From positions 2,277,001 to 2,341,000 of the forward strand of contig JALJCO010008621.1 in NCBI GenBank assembly GCA_023101725.1: DNA of 64,000 nucleotides. Reading direction: 5' to 3'. The DNA is from Atherinomorus stipes. Lineage: Eukaryota; Chordata; Actinopteri; Atheriniformes; Atherinidae. The position numbers were made by a program, and so were the translations under genes. Below, one piece after another: positions 22,833 through 34,885 of the stretch (position 1 is the first letter of the stretch; each line of letters starts with the position of its first letter). The notes under the pieces were generated by a model. The model saw only the letters and a program-made list of their open reading frames with translations, was not told the DNA's origin and made no database searches.

Positions 22833-24069
22833 GTTTTTTTTTTCTTCAAGAAATTTCTTTCTATGCCTGTAATAATCGCCTTCCAACCTTATTTCCTACC
22901 TCAAGGACAGATGCTACATCAGTTTTGATTTTATTTTAGCCTATATTCATCTGTTGCTAGGAACTAAATTAAAAGATATTATACAATGGTGAAATACCAA
23001 AAGGGGGAGGATAAACCCAAATTTGGCTGACTGATCCAAACAAGCCGTAATAAAAACCCATCACTGCTCTTACAAATCATGATTTGTAAGCATTTTCCCC
23101 CTTGGTGACAACTAATTCCTCGCTAATGTTCCCTTACTGGTTTTTGCTTTCTCTATCACCCATTCATCCCATTCTCACATTACTTTCTTGCTTTCCACCT
23201 TGTTTTCTCTTCGTCCGAGCTTTCTTTTTTATTTTACAGCCTGATCTCTATTTAGATTTCCTCGTTTGGAGCTGCCACAACGCTCCCCGCTGCCAACATC
23301 TGTAAGTGGTTTGCAGGCAAGAGACACTATGGAAAAACATCAAGAAATAAAATGAGCAGAATGGCGTTTCACCACTGGAGTTAGACAGAAACAGAGGCTC
23401 TGAGGAGGTTGCAAACTGCACTGGGATCAGCGGCACACGCAGGCAGCAGGCCGGGCTGTCTGACTGAAAGTAGAAATCATGTCTGAATGAGGAAAATACA
23501 CACATATCTTTCAGTTAACATTGCAGCTGTGTAATTTCTGCAGAGTGCATAACAGTATAAGACATGCTAATATTCTGTGGCTTAGACGGGTGTGAGTTCT
23601 CTGAACCCCACATTTTAGTTTTACTGGGATTGACCTCAATCACGTGTCAGGTTTTAGGCAGATTGGTCTTAAGCTGCAGCACTTTTAAAGAGATTATGTT
23701 ATTGTAAGCGATTAGGAGAAGTAGATACATTGAAGGGAGCTAATGAGGGGTTTCTCCCCTCCCCAGCTGCCAGCATAATTCAGTGCTCACTGTCCTGTTG
23801 ATAATACACAATACAATAGTATTACTGTGGCATTAGAGGCTTTACAGTGTTGTGGCACTGAGAGCTACTCTGTTGACAGTGTGGTCGAGGTTTAGATGTT
23901 TGTGTACTGCATTGACTATATTATTGTGTGAGATTTGGCTGCTCCTTATACGCATGCATAAGGGGGAGCTCATGTGTACAGTAGGGTCTCATTAGGTAAT
24001 GAGGATGATTATGCTGTATTAGGTGGTGGAGAGGGGAGACAGCAGCTACAGGGTGGGAGGGGAGAGGGG

Positions 24070-24158
24070 AACATGTGTCTGTGATTTGCGGGATAAGCAC
24101 ATAACATTTAATTGACACAAGCAATCTCTGTCTCCTGATTGGCGCAGAGTTGTCCTCT
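24070..24158 (+). repeat. Duplicated 87-bp element, copy 1
   Basis: From AACATGTGT through ACATTTAATTGACACAA to GGCGCAGAGTTGTCCTCT this stretch aligns with 30525-30610 at roughly 80% identity by eye, with a few small gaps and in the same orientation. The best-kept core is CATTTAATTGACACAA, a TAATT core next to a TGACA motif. It may be an ancient dispersed repeat or a locally duplicated regulatory element. Confidence 0.7.
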
Positions 24159-27100
24159 GTGTGTCTGCTTGGCCCTCCATGTCCTTGACTCAGAGGGCAG
24201 AGAGACAGATGTGGTGTGAAAGGGGTGGAGCGGGAGAACACAGCGAGTGTGGAAAGGTACTGGGCTGAAAGTCGGCAGTGGTTAGAGGTAGAGTGGAATA
24301 TTGGAAGAGGGTAGAAGTTGGGTTTTTTTGCAGGTCTGCCCACTGCAGCCACGAACTCAAAGACGGAGAGGTTATGTCTGGGTGTCCCCAGAACAGAATG
24401 CTGAATGTCTCTGTGTGTCCTCTGAAGGAGCTGCAGAGGAGCTTTTGGCTGGATTCATGAAGACAGGCTTCCCTGTGCATGGAGCTGCCCTCTCAATCCC
24501 CCTTCTATAAGTAGGCAGGTATTTTTACCCAGGATAAAATGCTGACCCAGTCTCAGGTAATTACACCCCTGTTGGGCTTTGGCACAGACATGTCAGGGCG
24601 GCACAGAGTGCACCTTACACCCCGGCTATGGGTAAACCACACTTATCTCACTATTTACAAGCGACTGTAGAGCCTTTCTCCACATGAGACACAGAGGAGG
24701 GCATACCTTGGCAAAGCTGGGAAATCTTTCTCCTGGCAGAGGCCCACTGACATCCCATCCCCCATCATACAAAACAAAAAGACACAAAAGCAATGAAACT
24801 GTACTCCAAATTTATGCAAAGGGTGTAATCAAAGTAAAGAACAAAGCAACTTCAATACCGCCTAACTGAAGGATTCTGGCAACACTGTGCCTGTGTGTGG
24901 CACATTTCCTGGCACGGATTCAATCTAATAATCCCTAAGAGGGTTAGGCATGTTCTAATCACTTCTAACATAATAATGTTGAATGATCATGAATGATGCA
25001 TATCTTTCTTGGAAGCAGTTTTCAAAGAAAACAATGGCTCTATTAACATGTCTGGTTGTGTCAATACACAAAATGACTTGTGAAGCATGATACACTTGAA
25101 TTTGGAGACTTGTTTATAGCAAACAGTATGGAGATTTTGAGGTCTGCAGGAGAGATTTCAGGCTGAAACCTAAAAAGTAGGAAGTGAGAAAACTGAACAA
25201 ACAATTTTACCAATAGATTTCAATATGAAACCTACAGTACAGCAATCGGCTGAATTCGGTGTTGCCTGTTGCAATGTTCTCCTTGTTGAGCACATCCCAA
25301 CTGGCAGCATGTCAACAGGTTGAAACTTGCTAAGTTTGACTGTACAGGACAAATTCTACAGATTTTTATTTTTTTTTTCAAGGAAAATCAAGTGGTTATT
25401 GCACAACTTTTCATAGTCATACAATTGTCACAGACAATTAAGAATAATTGATAACTTCTTTTTTGCGGACATCTTTTCACCAACTCACTCTCATGCCCCG
25501 GGCATCAATACCACCATTTTATTAAAGCTGGTTTGAGTCCACAGGAGTCATCTTTTCAGTGCTTCCCATTGGCAATCTACAGTATATGTGAGGCTAAAAT
25601 TCTTAGGTGCAGTTTGACACCACTTATCAAACATAATGGGAAGTGTCCTGCAGGCATCTACGCAGATTCAGTGATACCGTAACACATTGGCTACGGCTTT
25701 ATCAGATACCAAGATCAAACTGTGCTTAATGAAGGAGTAACAAGTTGTAGAGGATGGGTAGAGGTAGGTAGAGGTTGAACATACTGCAGATTCATTTTTC
25801 TTTTCACTTTTTGCTGCCTTGCACGACTTGGACGGATATTTTCCCTTTATGTTTGCTTAAGTTTGAAAGCAACATTGGTCAAGCTGAGCAAGAAAGCAAC
25901 TTCGTTAGGGTCTGAAAAAGACTAAGATTTAGCTAAAAATACACACTTTCAACATCCAACAGTAAAAACTGGGGGACGTTACACTGAAACTGTAGTGTGT
26001 GACAAGCTTGGATTAAGACCAGGCTTGTTTTAAGATATAAACTTTTCGATTGCCTTAGAGACTGCTTTAATATAAGAATATTAACTTCTTGGCTTGTCAC
26101 CTATTCTCAGTCCTAGAATATACTATTGTTAAAGACAGTTTTTATCCCCCTTCCCATTTAATCAGTCCAACCTTAGCTTTCAGGTTCTCTTATATTATCT
26201 AAGGTGTTTTTCAGACTTTGTATGTGAATAGAGGACATCTTTAGACCCGGCTGTCTTTACAAGTAACTTTCACTGGTGTCTGTAGATCTTCTCTCCTTTT
26301 AAATGCATGTTCTATGGAAACTATGTGCTGTGTGTTGCTAGGCAAAGCAGAGGCAAAGGGAAATGGCTGTGGTCAGACCATAGTCCTTGAAAGAGAGAGG
26401 AGGGGGAGAGAAAAGCAAGGAGAGGAAGACAGAAAGGGCAAAAAGAAAAGATGGAAAAGTAAAGAACTTTGCGAACTTGAATCATTTGGCAAAGCACACA
26501 TATGTGCACGCAACAAACACATGCACACATGAAAAAACACATGCCTGCACTGTTCCAGCTGATGTGCTGTGTGTAATAATGTGCTGATGGGAATGTGCCA
26601 TTGCACGTTAATTCTCCCTTCACGCTTGCGTTGAGGAACACAGAGCCTCTAATTGATGCTAAACAAACTGCTGACCCAGACTCAGGATGAAGGTCTGTCA
26701 CTGATGCACACACAGAAGCACACACTCAAACACAAGCTCTAAAATGTATAATAACTATTATTATAATTAGTATTTTTTTTATATCACTCTTTCAGTTTTA
26801 TTAACTTTTATTTGTTCTAAAATGCACAAAAAAGGGAATTCAGACAACTTCAGTGGGACAATTCAGAGGGTTCCTAAATCATCTTTGAGTTGTATAAAAG
26901 GCTAGTTATTACAGAGCTTGAAAAATCATCCATGAAATGCCTAGGTGGCAATCTGCAGTGTCCTTGGATTCTTGGAGGCACATCTGCAAGTATGTGTGCA
27001 CGCCTGTATGAGGAGGGCTTTTTGTGGGGTCGGGGGCCTATGAAGGTAAGTTTGTACTCATCCTTGTTGCACACAAACACATGTACACAGGCATACATGA

Positions 27101-27477
27101 CGGCCCCTAAAGGAAGCTCCAGGGAGGCACAACGATGCCTTTGTGTGGACCAGATTTCCCATGTCTCCCTGCTCCAGCACACAGATAGATCATCTGAGTA
27201 TAGCCCTCTGTATGAAGGGCAAGTGCATGCACGCCGCAGAGTGAAAGAGGGAGGAAAGAAGACAAGTGAAAGAGTGGGAAAGAAGTTATAACCCAATCCT
27301 CTCTTTTCACACTTTCCTCTTGTCTCCCATGTCTTTGCCTCTTTCTCTCCCTCTGTACCCTCCCCCTTTTCTCTCCCTCTCTCCGCAGAGGAATCCAGTC
27401 TCTCCACTGGGATTGGAGCTCTTTGAAGGTGATCCAGAACTGTACTGCTTGCTGCCTCGGCTCTCCTCCCTCTCTGC

Positions 27478-27540
27478 CCCACCCCTCCCCTCACCCCCAA
27501 CCACCCTCCACTCCCACCCCTCGGGGGGGTGGGGGGCTGA
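27478..27540 (-). other. G-quadruplex-prone tract
   Basis: The plus strand reads CCCCACCCCTCCCCTC and continues with further C-runs, so the minus strand has at least seven runs of 3-5 Gs within about 50 bases. A plus-strand run of seven Gs then TGGGGGG follows directly. Such a tract can form quadruplexes on either strand. Confidence 0.6.
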
Positions 27541-28869
27541 TCCTGCTCAAGCAGGAGCAGCCATGCTCCAAATCCAGGCCCGGGCTTAGAACTTCTGCCG
27601 CAGGCCTTGCTGGCTGTCCTACTGCACCACTGTGAGACAGTGGGAGGCCCAGGAGGAGAAGACCAGAGGTGGGGGCAGGTGTTGGGGCATGAGAGGAGAC
27701 AGGGTAGATGTGTTTGGTCTGTATTCACATGTGACATATTAGAACAGAGATGTAGAGAGAGATGTTGCAAAAAGCTTTCATAAGAGCAACTGCCTGGCCT
27801 CGTCAAATAACCCTCTTTCCCTCTCTCCTTCACAGAACTGTTTATTTTCCTTTTTATTTCATCCTTAGACCCTCCCTTTTTTCCATCCCACTTCCCCTCT
27901 TTTCCCTTCTCTTCCCTCCATCCCGAGGGCACACTCTTCACAGACCCGTCAGACTGGTTCCTTTGGCACACCTCGCACACACAAACACACCCCGAGGTGC
28001 CAACGTACTGTACACTCAGACACGTACCTCTTCGGTTTAACAGAGGGTCCTTCACTCAATGCCTCAGCGTCGAGCAGGAAAAGACAGGGACAGACAAACA
28101 AGCAGAGGAAGAAGAAAAAAGAAAAATGAGGCAGATAAAGAGCGGGGGTGAACTGGAGGGATGTGCATTCCTTTGGCTTGCCTGGCTCTGGAGCACAGGA
28201 GACGTGTTGCTGGCTGTTTGGTTTATTATCCCCAAGCCATATGGGTTGGCAAGCTTTTGGGGTGTGGTGGGATACATTTGTGTGTGTGCGTGCTTGTGTG
28301 TTTGTGTGTGTGGGATAAGCCAGTGAGTGTGATTATACTTACATTATGCCTTTTATCACCTGCAGTACATGTCCGTAGGTGTTCTAGGCCACAATAACCT
28401 TAGGAGCCACACTTCCAGATTATTGCCTTCAATAAAACATAAAGAGCTTCCAGGTTATTTCAGCCTAAATAACAATCCCCACAACTCATTTATACATGTG
28501 CACAACCAGGCAAATTTACACAAGTATTCAAGCTATTTGGGGTAAAAATGGTTTCAACACAACCTAATCACAATCACATGAGGATGTGGTGTCATGCAGA
28601 GTTTTCTGATTTTAAGACATTTGAGAATAAAGAAAGAGTCGGGGTTATTGCAACTTGGATCTTATTTTTGTGCTTGTGGCCATCACTTTTATTAGATATA
28701 CTGACACTATAGTCACAACAGTCATTATTGAATTTTGGGTCATGACACTATCATAAGTCAGTGGGGCAAAGAAAAGACATTAGGAAAGGAACAAAATAAT
28801 TTTGTCTCATTGGGTAGATATAAGACTCTGAGCAAACAGAGAAACTTTGGGGGGAGACTGTTATAACCA

Positions 28870-29107
28870 GGGAGGGAGTAGGTAGCATAGTGGCTTTGGC
28901 GCGGCAGACCCGGGTTCAAGTCACCGACACGGCACTCACATGAACCACTGTGGACCCTTGAGCAAGGTCCTCAACCCCCCCAGCAACTGCTCCCCGGGCT
29001 GCTTTAAATAGCAGCCCACTGCTCTCAGGTTCAGCCTGAGATGGGTGAAAATGCAGAGAATGAATTTCCTAATTGGCTCTCTAATTGGGATTAATAAAGT
29101 ATATATA
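28870..29107 (+). mobile_element. tRNA-derived SINE with L2-type tail
   Basis: The head carries an RNA polymerase III A-box-like TAGCATAGTGG (28882) and B-box-like GGGTTCAAGTC (28912). The middle has CCTTGAGCAAGGTCCTCAACC and CAACTGCTCCCCGGG, the central motif shared by several fish SINE families. The 3' end is GGGATTAATAAAGTAT. It is nearly full length and noncoding. The tail matches the LINE fragment at 61422-61437 over 16 bases, consistent with retroposition by that LINE clade. The exact SINE family name is uncertain (V-SINE-like). Confidence 0.85.
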
Positions 29108-30524
29108 TAAACAAAAAAAGTCCAGAAGCCAGGTATGGTGCTGTATGAGTGCCCTTAAAAAGGCTCATTTAAATGTCTGTGATGCTGAACTGCACATTGA
29201 GACTTCAGAGCAACATATGCTGACTTCAAGTCCACATATTTTCCAGGGACATCCATGCATTTTTTAACAAGTCAAAACAAAACAACAATCTGCACATATT
29301 ACATAGGTTGTGGCTGAGAGAGGAAAGCTTTCCCAATTATATGTAAAGGTTTCTTGAGCAAAACAACTATGTATAATTGCACACATTACGGTGTGTTTGA
29401 ACGTTTTTTTTTTTTCTCATTCAGTCTTAAGATCCAAGTCTCTAAAAGAGAAGATATCCTAAAAGCTGATTAGCCAATCAGCAGCTTCATAAGCATGTAC
29501 TGTATTTTCTGCATCCCTGTTTTTCTCTTCATCCCTGCAAAAATTTCTGACTCTGTTCCTTTTACCTTAATCATCTATTACTGCCTTCTCCCAGGTCTGA
29601 ACCACCAACGTCACAAGGGTCAGGAGCAGAGTGTACAGTGTGTGTCCCTGGGTAGAACTGCTACTAAAGTTATGTCTTTTGCTTGTGTGTGTGAGGAAGG
29701 CACAAGCTATCTATAGCCAGTGTATCCCTGGGGATTTGAGTCTTAAACTCCATATTCATGACACATCACTGTGGGGATTAGAAGGGCATCATCAGATACA
29801 GAGGCTTACGTCAGCGGACACACACAAACACACACACCCTCACACACAGACAATAGCAGACACACACTTTCAGCTTCAGCCTCAGCCTAAAAAGCACAGC
29901 ATATCCACTCTCCAGGAAGTTCTTCACTTATTTCTAAAAGAGATCTTTTTTCACGTTAATTCAAATAAATGATAAGACAGAGAAGACTAAGTTTACATCT
30001 GGTATCCAGAGTGACTGCAGAGATTGCCAAGTATTACTAATTCACACAGCTCAATGTTAATTTGAGCAATGATTTGTCTATTTGATACTAATAGCCTTTA
30101 GTGTTCATCCTGAACAGACAATTCAAACACTATGAGCTGGAGCAGGGAGTGCAAATAATTGTTAAGATGAGTACAAACCAAAATGTGTGAGATGAAGGTG
30201 GAGTTGGGGCTGTGCAGGCTGTTGATTAAGGCCAAACCACGTGGAAACTGATCTGCAGGGGAGGTGGAGAGGGAGGGGGTGTTAGTGCCGGCTGCATGGA
30301 TCCGTGTTGTGATTGTTTGTTCATGTCTGGGTGTGCATCCATGTGTATGTGTATGTGTTCTTATCTCCTCTGGTCCACAGCAGCAGGAGCATCAGAGGAA
30401 GTGTGGCCTTTCCTTCCTGTGCCTTTCACACTGTCACAACACACACAAGCCATAAAACTCTGTGACTCCATCCAACATATAGACAAAGAGAAGCGGAGAG
30501 AGATGGGTTAGCTCGTGAGTGCAA

Positions 30525-30610
30525 AACATGTGTGTGTGATTTGTGGTGTACAGCACATACCATTTAATTGACACAATTGCCTTCTTCTGTTTGGTGCAGG
30601 GTTGTTTTCT
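30525..30610 (+). repeat. Duplicated 87-bp element, copy 2
   Basis: This matches 24070-24158 from AACATGTGTGTGTGATTTG through CCATTTAATTGACACAA to TTGGTGCAGGGTTGTTTTCT. The minus-strand translations of both copies also resemble each other (PQITDTC against PQITHTC), but this follows from DNA similarity and is not evidence of coding. Similarity fades outside these limits. Confidence 0.7.
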
Positions 30611-31479
30611 ACTGGGGAGGAAACAGGGAGCAATTGAGGGCAAGACTTGAGAAACAGCTGAGAAATGTGGCTTTGCAGCAGTGGAGGGTACCAGGACAGT
30701 GGATGTTCAGTACTGGCTGGAGCTAAAGAAGGACACCTCTCTACCCTATATTCTGCACCTGGCACTCTCTTCTGGCAGGCAGCCATTCACCTGCTTCCCC
30801 ATTTAACCCCATGCTGCTGCCTGTCCAATCCTAAACAGCATCCCTTGCATGCCTTTCGGACAATTACAGAGTTGTCAGTAGCACTTTTGTTCCCTGGAAC
30901 ACTTAGTTCAGGTGGGGAAGCCCAATGGAAAATCTAAGAAGTGAAAAATAATATTTATAAGTGGAAAATGCTGGTATAAAAATACATATCATTTGCAAAG
31001 TTGTTTTAGCACATTCAGAGGGCAACGGCACAACAACGGAGCTGTATGACTGCATCCCATGACAGCCAAAGAAAGTCCTGATCCATGTAGTTCTTTAAAT
31101 TTAAACAAGGAATTGACACATACTGTATCTATGAAACAAAGCCAAAAGAGGGCAAAGTGTGTACACAGGTTGTCTTAAGTTCCACACACATACTCTTTCC
31201 ACTGAGGTAGGAACAGTGCCAGAGCCACACTTCATTTTAATTTCAAATTTGAGGCCCGACTTTGACCTTTAAGCAAAAAGTAGTTACAGGCTCACTCTTG
31301 GCTTCTTTCTCTGTCTTTCCATTTGTCATTCTGCTTGTCAACACACACACCTCATCTTCATGTTGGCCCACATGTTAAATCAGAATTTTCTTTTTCTTTC
31401 CCTTTCCTTTGCTTGCTGCATTTGCGTATCCTCTCTCAACCACATCTTCTGACAACTTCCCATATCTCTTAATGACTAA

Positions 31480-31620
31480 CCGTAAGTGACTTGTACAGCT
31501 CATCCTTGGTTGCTTCCTGTTTCCTGTGGCCTTTGAGCAGCACTTCCTGCCTCCCGGCTGTGAGCTCTTTGGAATTCCACCTTTCATCATTATGGAGCAT
31601 TGACACATCTGTCACCAAAA
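31480..31620. promoter_or_regulatory. Candidate regulatory element with ETS and RUNX-like sites
   Basis: Within about 40 bases lie GCTTCCTG, TTTCCTGTGG and ACTTCCTG, giving three ETS cores. The middle one abuts a TGTGG RUNX-type core. CATTATGG and TGACACATCTGTC follow. MAFB is a macrophage regulator and ETS/RUNX clusters are typical of myeloid enhancers. The link is inference; the motifs themselves are visible. It lies about 17 kb downstream of the gene start. Confidence 0.32.
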
Positions 31621-32246
31621 AATGTAAGAGCAATTCTCTCTGCTGTTTAACTGTCAACATAGCTGATTGTGTGAGAAAGAGGAATAATAAAAGCAGGAGG
31701 GAAAGTGAGAGAAGCGAGAAAAAAGGGGTGTGGGAAGAAATTTAAGAATTCAACTATTAAACACACATTAATCAACAAAGGTTTGCTAAAGAACTTTATC
31801 TTCAGCATTTTAAGTGTTTATTAGGGCATCATCATTGTTTTGTTCAAATTTAAAGGAGAAAAATTGAAGAAAAATTAACACATAATGAAAGAAATGCAAG
31901 CAATACGTGACCTTGGATAAGTTTTAGTAAAGTGTCAGATCTTAATCATAAAGAGAAAAGATCAAGTGAGGCAATTTTCAAAGTTTTAGAAGCATGTTGG
32001 CTCCTTATACCTGAAATAATTGATCATCACAGAGCAGGAAACTGTATGTTGATAGCAAAGCAATTTCAGTTAGCAATTTATTTCAGTTACCAAATGAGAA
32101 ATGCTGTGAATCTGAGGATAGAGGTCATGTTGGCAGACTTTCAGAAACTGTTGGCACACATTTCCAGAGTGTATACCAGAGCAGAAATGTCAACAACACT
32201 GGACCCCCATTACAACTCCAATGAAAGAATGAGAGAAAAGTTGTTT

Positions 32247-32484
32247 ACATAGACCAGGGGTGCCCAAGTCCGGTCCTGGAGAGCTACTATTCTGCAATTT
32301 CAAGAACGTACCCCCATAAATACAAGGGAATCAAATGGCTAGTCCCCTCATGCACGTCATTCAGCTCAACAGAGGCCTGGTAACGAGCCATTCATTTGAT
32401 TCAGGTGTGTTGGAGAAGGGATAAAACCAAAATGTGCAGGATAGTAGCTCTCAAGGACTGGACTTGGGCACCTCTGACATAGAC
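32247..32484. mobile_element. hAT-type MITE with perfect 8-bp target duplication
   Basis: The element proper is 32255-32476 (222 bp). It starts CAGGGGTGCCCAAGTC and ends GACTTGGGCACCTCTG, and the terminal arms pair for about 42 bp (32255-32296 with 32435-32476) with few mismatches. It is flanked by identical 8-bp duplications ACATAGAC (32247-32254 and 32477-32484), the hallmark of hAT integration. It is noncoding and needs a transposase supplied elsewhere. The intact duplications imply a fairly recent insertion. Confidence 0.95.
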
Positions 32485-33495
32485 AAATATGTCTTTAGTC
32501 TGTTCGAAATCATTCACGATTGTAAACATAAATGAATAAAGACTTCTGCACTTTAATGCCACATAGCGTATGTGGCAAGGTACGCAACAGAGGGCCCGCA
32601 CAGGATTCAATCCCCAGACTCCCAGGTGGGAGTCATGCACGCCAAACAGTCAGCCAAAGAGACATCCCTGTGGCCAAGTAGCCAGAACGCATCATCACTC
32701 AGAGGCATAGTGACAGGACTGTCAACTGCCACACAGATAATCATGATTAACTCATTTGATATTATGTAAAATTTGACAAAATGAGAATTTTTGATTTTCT
32801 AAGGCAGAGACTGACAGCAGTTAGTTGTCCTCGCTGAATTTACCAAACAGGAGTGGAGGATTTAAAAAAAAGAAAAGAAAAAGAAAAAAGTCTCTCCTTT
32901 ACGGTTTTCACCTGAGACTGTCTTACTGTCTTCTTGTTTACTTTCCCCCACTTGCATAAAGCAGGAAAACATATTTAATCTATCCTAAGAAAAGCATCAG
33001 ATTAACTGCATGGTCATTTTTTCCTGTTGAGCAGGTTATTAAGAGGTTTACACCATCCTCCTGATCTGATTTAAAGTTTAATCTGGTTGTCTGGTAAGAT
33101 CAGTGTTGTGGTCGATATGTTTATGAGAGTTTTTAAAGAATTCTGATTAGACCATGAATTTGATTTGAAATGGTCCATGTACCATGGTGTGGTCAACTAG
33201 TGAATACAAACCTCCAGAGCATTAACTGTGCATGTTAATAGCTTTATGCTCTTCTCTGCCGATCTGCATCATGCTTTACACTCACTTGTTGATGCAATGT
33301 GTCTTTGTGATATCAGCACAAAGCGCTCATCGCAGACAGTGATCCTTCTCCACCATTGTCAAAGTGCTAGAAGCAAAATGGTATCTGCAGTATACTTTTT
33401 GCATTATTTTGTGCCGCTTGGAACATATTTCTTTTTATTCTTATATGGTGAATGTGAAAAAAAGTTGGTTTTTTAAACACTGTTAATGTAAGTCA
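32485..33495. other. Noncoding interval, nothing recognised
   Basis: AT-rich unique-looking sequence with an A-rich patch (about 32862-32890). No gene, RNA or known repeat was recognised. Confidence 0.5.
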
Positions 33496-33640
33496 AGGCT
33501 ATGGAGGGGCTGGAGCCGAGCGCAGTTGCTTCAGGTGAGAAGCAGGATACACCCTGGACAATTTACCAGTCTATCAGGGCCAGCACAGAGACAAGCAAAC
33601 ATTCATTCTCACACTCACTTGGGACCCAATTTTCAGCACA
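33496..33640 (+). repeat. Dispersed teleost repeat fragment
   Basis: The sequence GGCTGGAGCC-AGC, then AGCAGGATACACCCTGGACA, CCAGTCTATCAGGGCC, CACAGAGACAAGCAAACATTC and CTCACACTCAC follows a very common fish interspersed repeat. In fresher copies the corresponding parts read TACACCCTGGACAGGTCGCC and ACAGAGACAAACAACCATTC. The class is unclear to me. The fragment abuts a Tc1-like element. Confidence 0.65.
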
Positions 33641-33713
33641 TTTTCCAGACATTTTTTGGCATTCTTGTGTGGAAATGGCCAGTAAAACCATTGCCTGTTG
33701 CCAGCTACTGTAA

Positions 33714-34885
33714 ATTCCCAAAAAGTGAGGACACTGTGTAAAATGTAAATAAAAAACAAAGTGCAACAATGTGCAAATGTCATAATCCAATATTTGGCTT
33801 ACAACTGAGCACAGAAAATATATGTCAAAGGTGAGACACAGAAAAAAAAAATCATTTTGCATTTGATGACAGTTGCACGTCTAAAAAAAATTGGTATAGG
33901 ATCATGTACTGCATAGAGGACCACTGGGTAGCCCCCTTTTTTACCAACACAATATCTGACACCAGATTTTGGATCTTCAAAGAGGGAAGGAATGTTGCCC
34001 CATTCTTGCGTTATATGATTCTAGCTGCTAAAAGTTCTGTCTTTTTGGTGGTATTTTGTGTTTTATGATTTGCTAAATGTTTTTAGCTGGCAAAAGGTTT
34101 GGACTGTAGGCAGCCTAGTTCAGCACCCAGAAACTCTTCTATTACAAGGCCATGCTGTCATAGTAGCAACAGCAGTTTCACATTGTCTTGCTGAAATATG
34201 CAAAGTCTTCCCTGAAAAAGACAATCTAGATGGGAGAATATGTTGTCGTAAAACCTATACCTTTCAGCAGGAACCTTCCCAGATGTACTATCAGCTTTAT
34301 AAGGCCTGCATACTGTTAGCTTTGACACTGAGAAGATGATGGTATTTCCTTGTACACACAGGGCTTCTTTTTTCTACAAAGGACTTTTACCAGCATTTGT
34401 GCATGGCACGTTGAACTATGTCACAGAAAACTATTTCTGGAAGTATTCATTCCCTCAAGCAGTGATTTTCATCATGAAATCAAGCCACATGAAGACCCAA
34501 AGATCATGCAAAATATTTATTGACAGTCCCTTGTGTGCAGAGATGTCAACACATTCTTTGAACCTTTTGATAATATTTGTACAGGAGATTGATTATTCAA
34601 TCTGTACAATGTTAAGATGAAGGGCATTATTCTAAAATTGCTCCACAATTTGTAGATGCTTTTTATTTTCCTTCTTTTTCTTTAGCAGAAGGCTGAAAAT
34701 GTGCCCATCTTTAGTTTGGGAGACTTCACCTGTCTGTGGTGTTGTTCATGCTTATGTTACTGAGTTTCTGCCATTTGATGCATTTAGCTCTAACAGGTTT
34801 CTCCAGCTGTGTATCACTTTTTTTTCCAACCAGTCGTTGCCCCTAACAACGCTTTGTAGACACGTTTCTGTTTCCAAATCCTATG
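33714..34885 (-). mobile_element. Degenerate Tc1-like transposon, transposase pseudogene on minus strand
   Basis: The left end carries the terminal region CCCAAAAAGTGAGGACACTG then TGTAAATAAAAAACAAAGTG, typical of an abundant teleost Tc1 family. Reading the minus strand of about 34070-34290 gives LPSRLSFSGKTLHI and, after stops, SPNLLPAKNI-QIIK. These align with the family's catalytic-domain segments around HDNAKPHT and SPDLSPIENIW, so this is the DDE region. The third-Asp/Glu block survives in degraded form; the histidine-aspartate pair is lost. CCCATCTTTAGTTTGGGAG (34706) marks the transposase N-terminus. Stops and frameshifts make it inactive. The right end is decayed. Confidence 0.85.

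Larger units (their letters stand above)
22833..28869. other. Noncoding block, no gene seen
   Basis: The largest frame outside maf (393 codons, minus strand 26874-28055) lies here. It is low-complexity and I do not support it as a gene. The block holds the first copy of a duplicated 87-bp motif (24070-24158), a strong G-quadruplex-type tract (27478-27540) preceded by a splice-acceptor-like sequence, and TG-rich DNA at 28275-28312. The rest shows nothing recognisable. Confidence 0.5.
29108..32246. other. Noncoding block, no gene seen
   Basis: No supported gene. It includes copy 2 of the duplicated element (30525-30610) and a cluster of ETS-type sites at about 31512-31549. The 106-codon plus-strand frame at 31932-32252 has no recognisable domain and ends just before a transposon insertion; I regard it as chance. 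Confidence 0.5.

Noticed and set aside
26874..28055. 393-codon open frame on the minus strand, the longest outside mafb
   Set aside because: It runs through TG-repeat, purine-rich and G-rich low-complexity DNA, shows no domain or protein-like periodicity, and overlaps open frames on the other strand. It is best explained by stop-poor composition.
28880..28925. Possible tRNA gene (A-box and B-box)
   Set aside because: The boxes belong to a SINE head. The acceptor stem and clover-leaf are not formed, and the SINE body and tail follow directly.
31932..32252. 106-codon plus-strand frame ending at the MITE
   Set aside because: It looks mildly protein-like but matches nothing I recognise, and its start lies in AT-rich DNA with no splice or promoter context.
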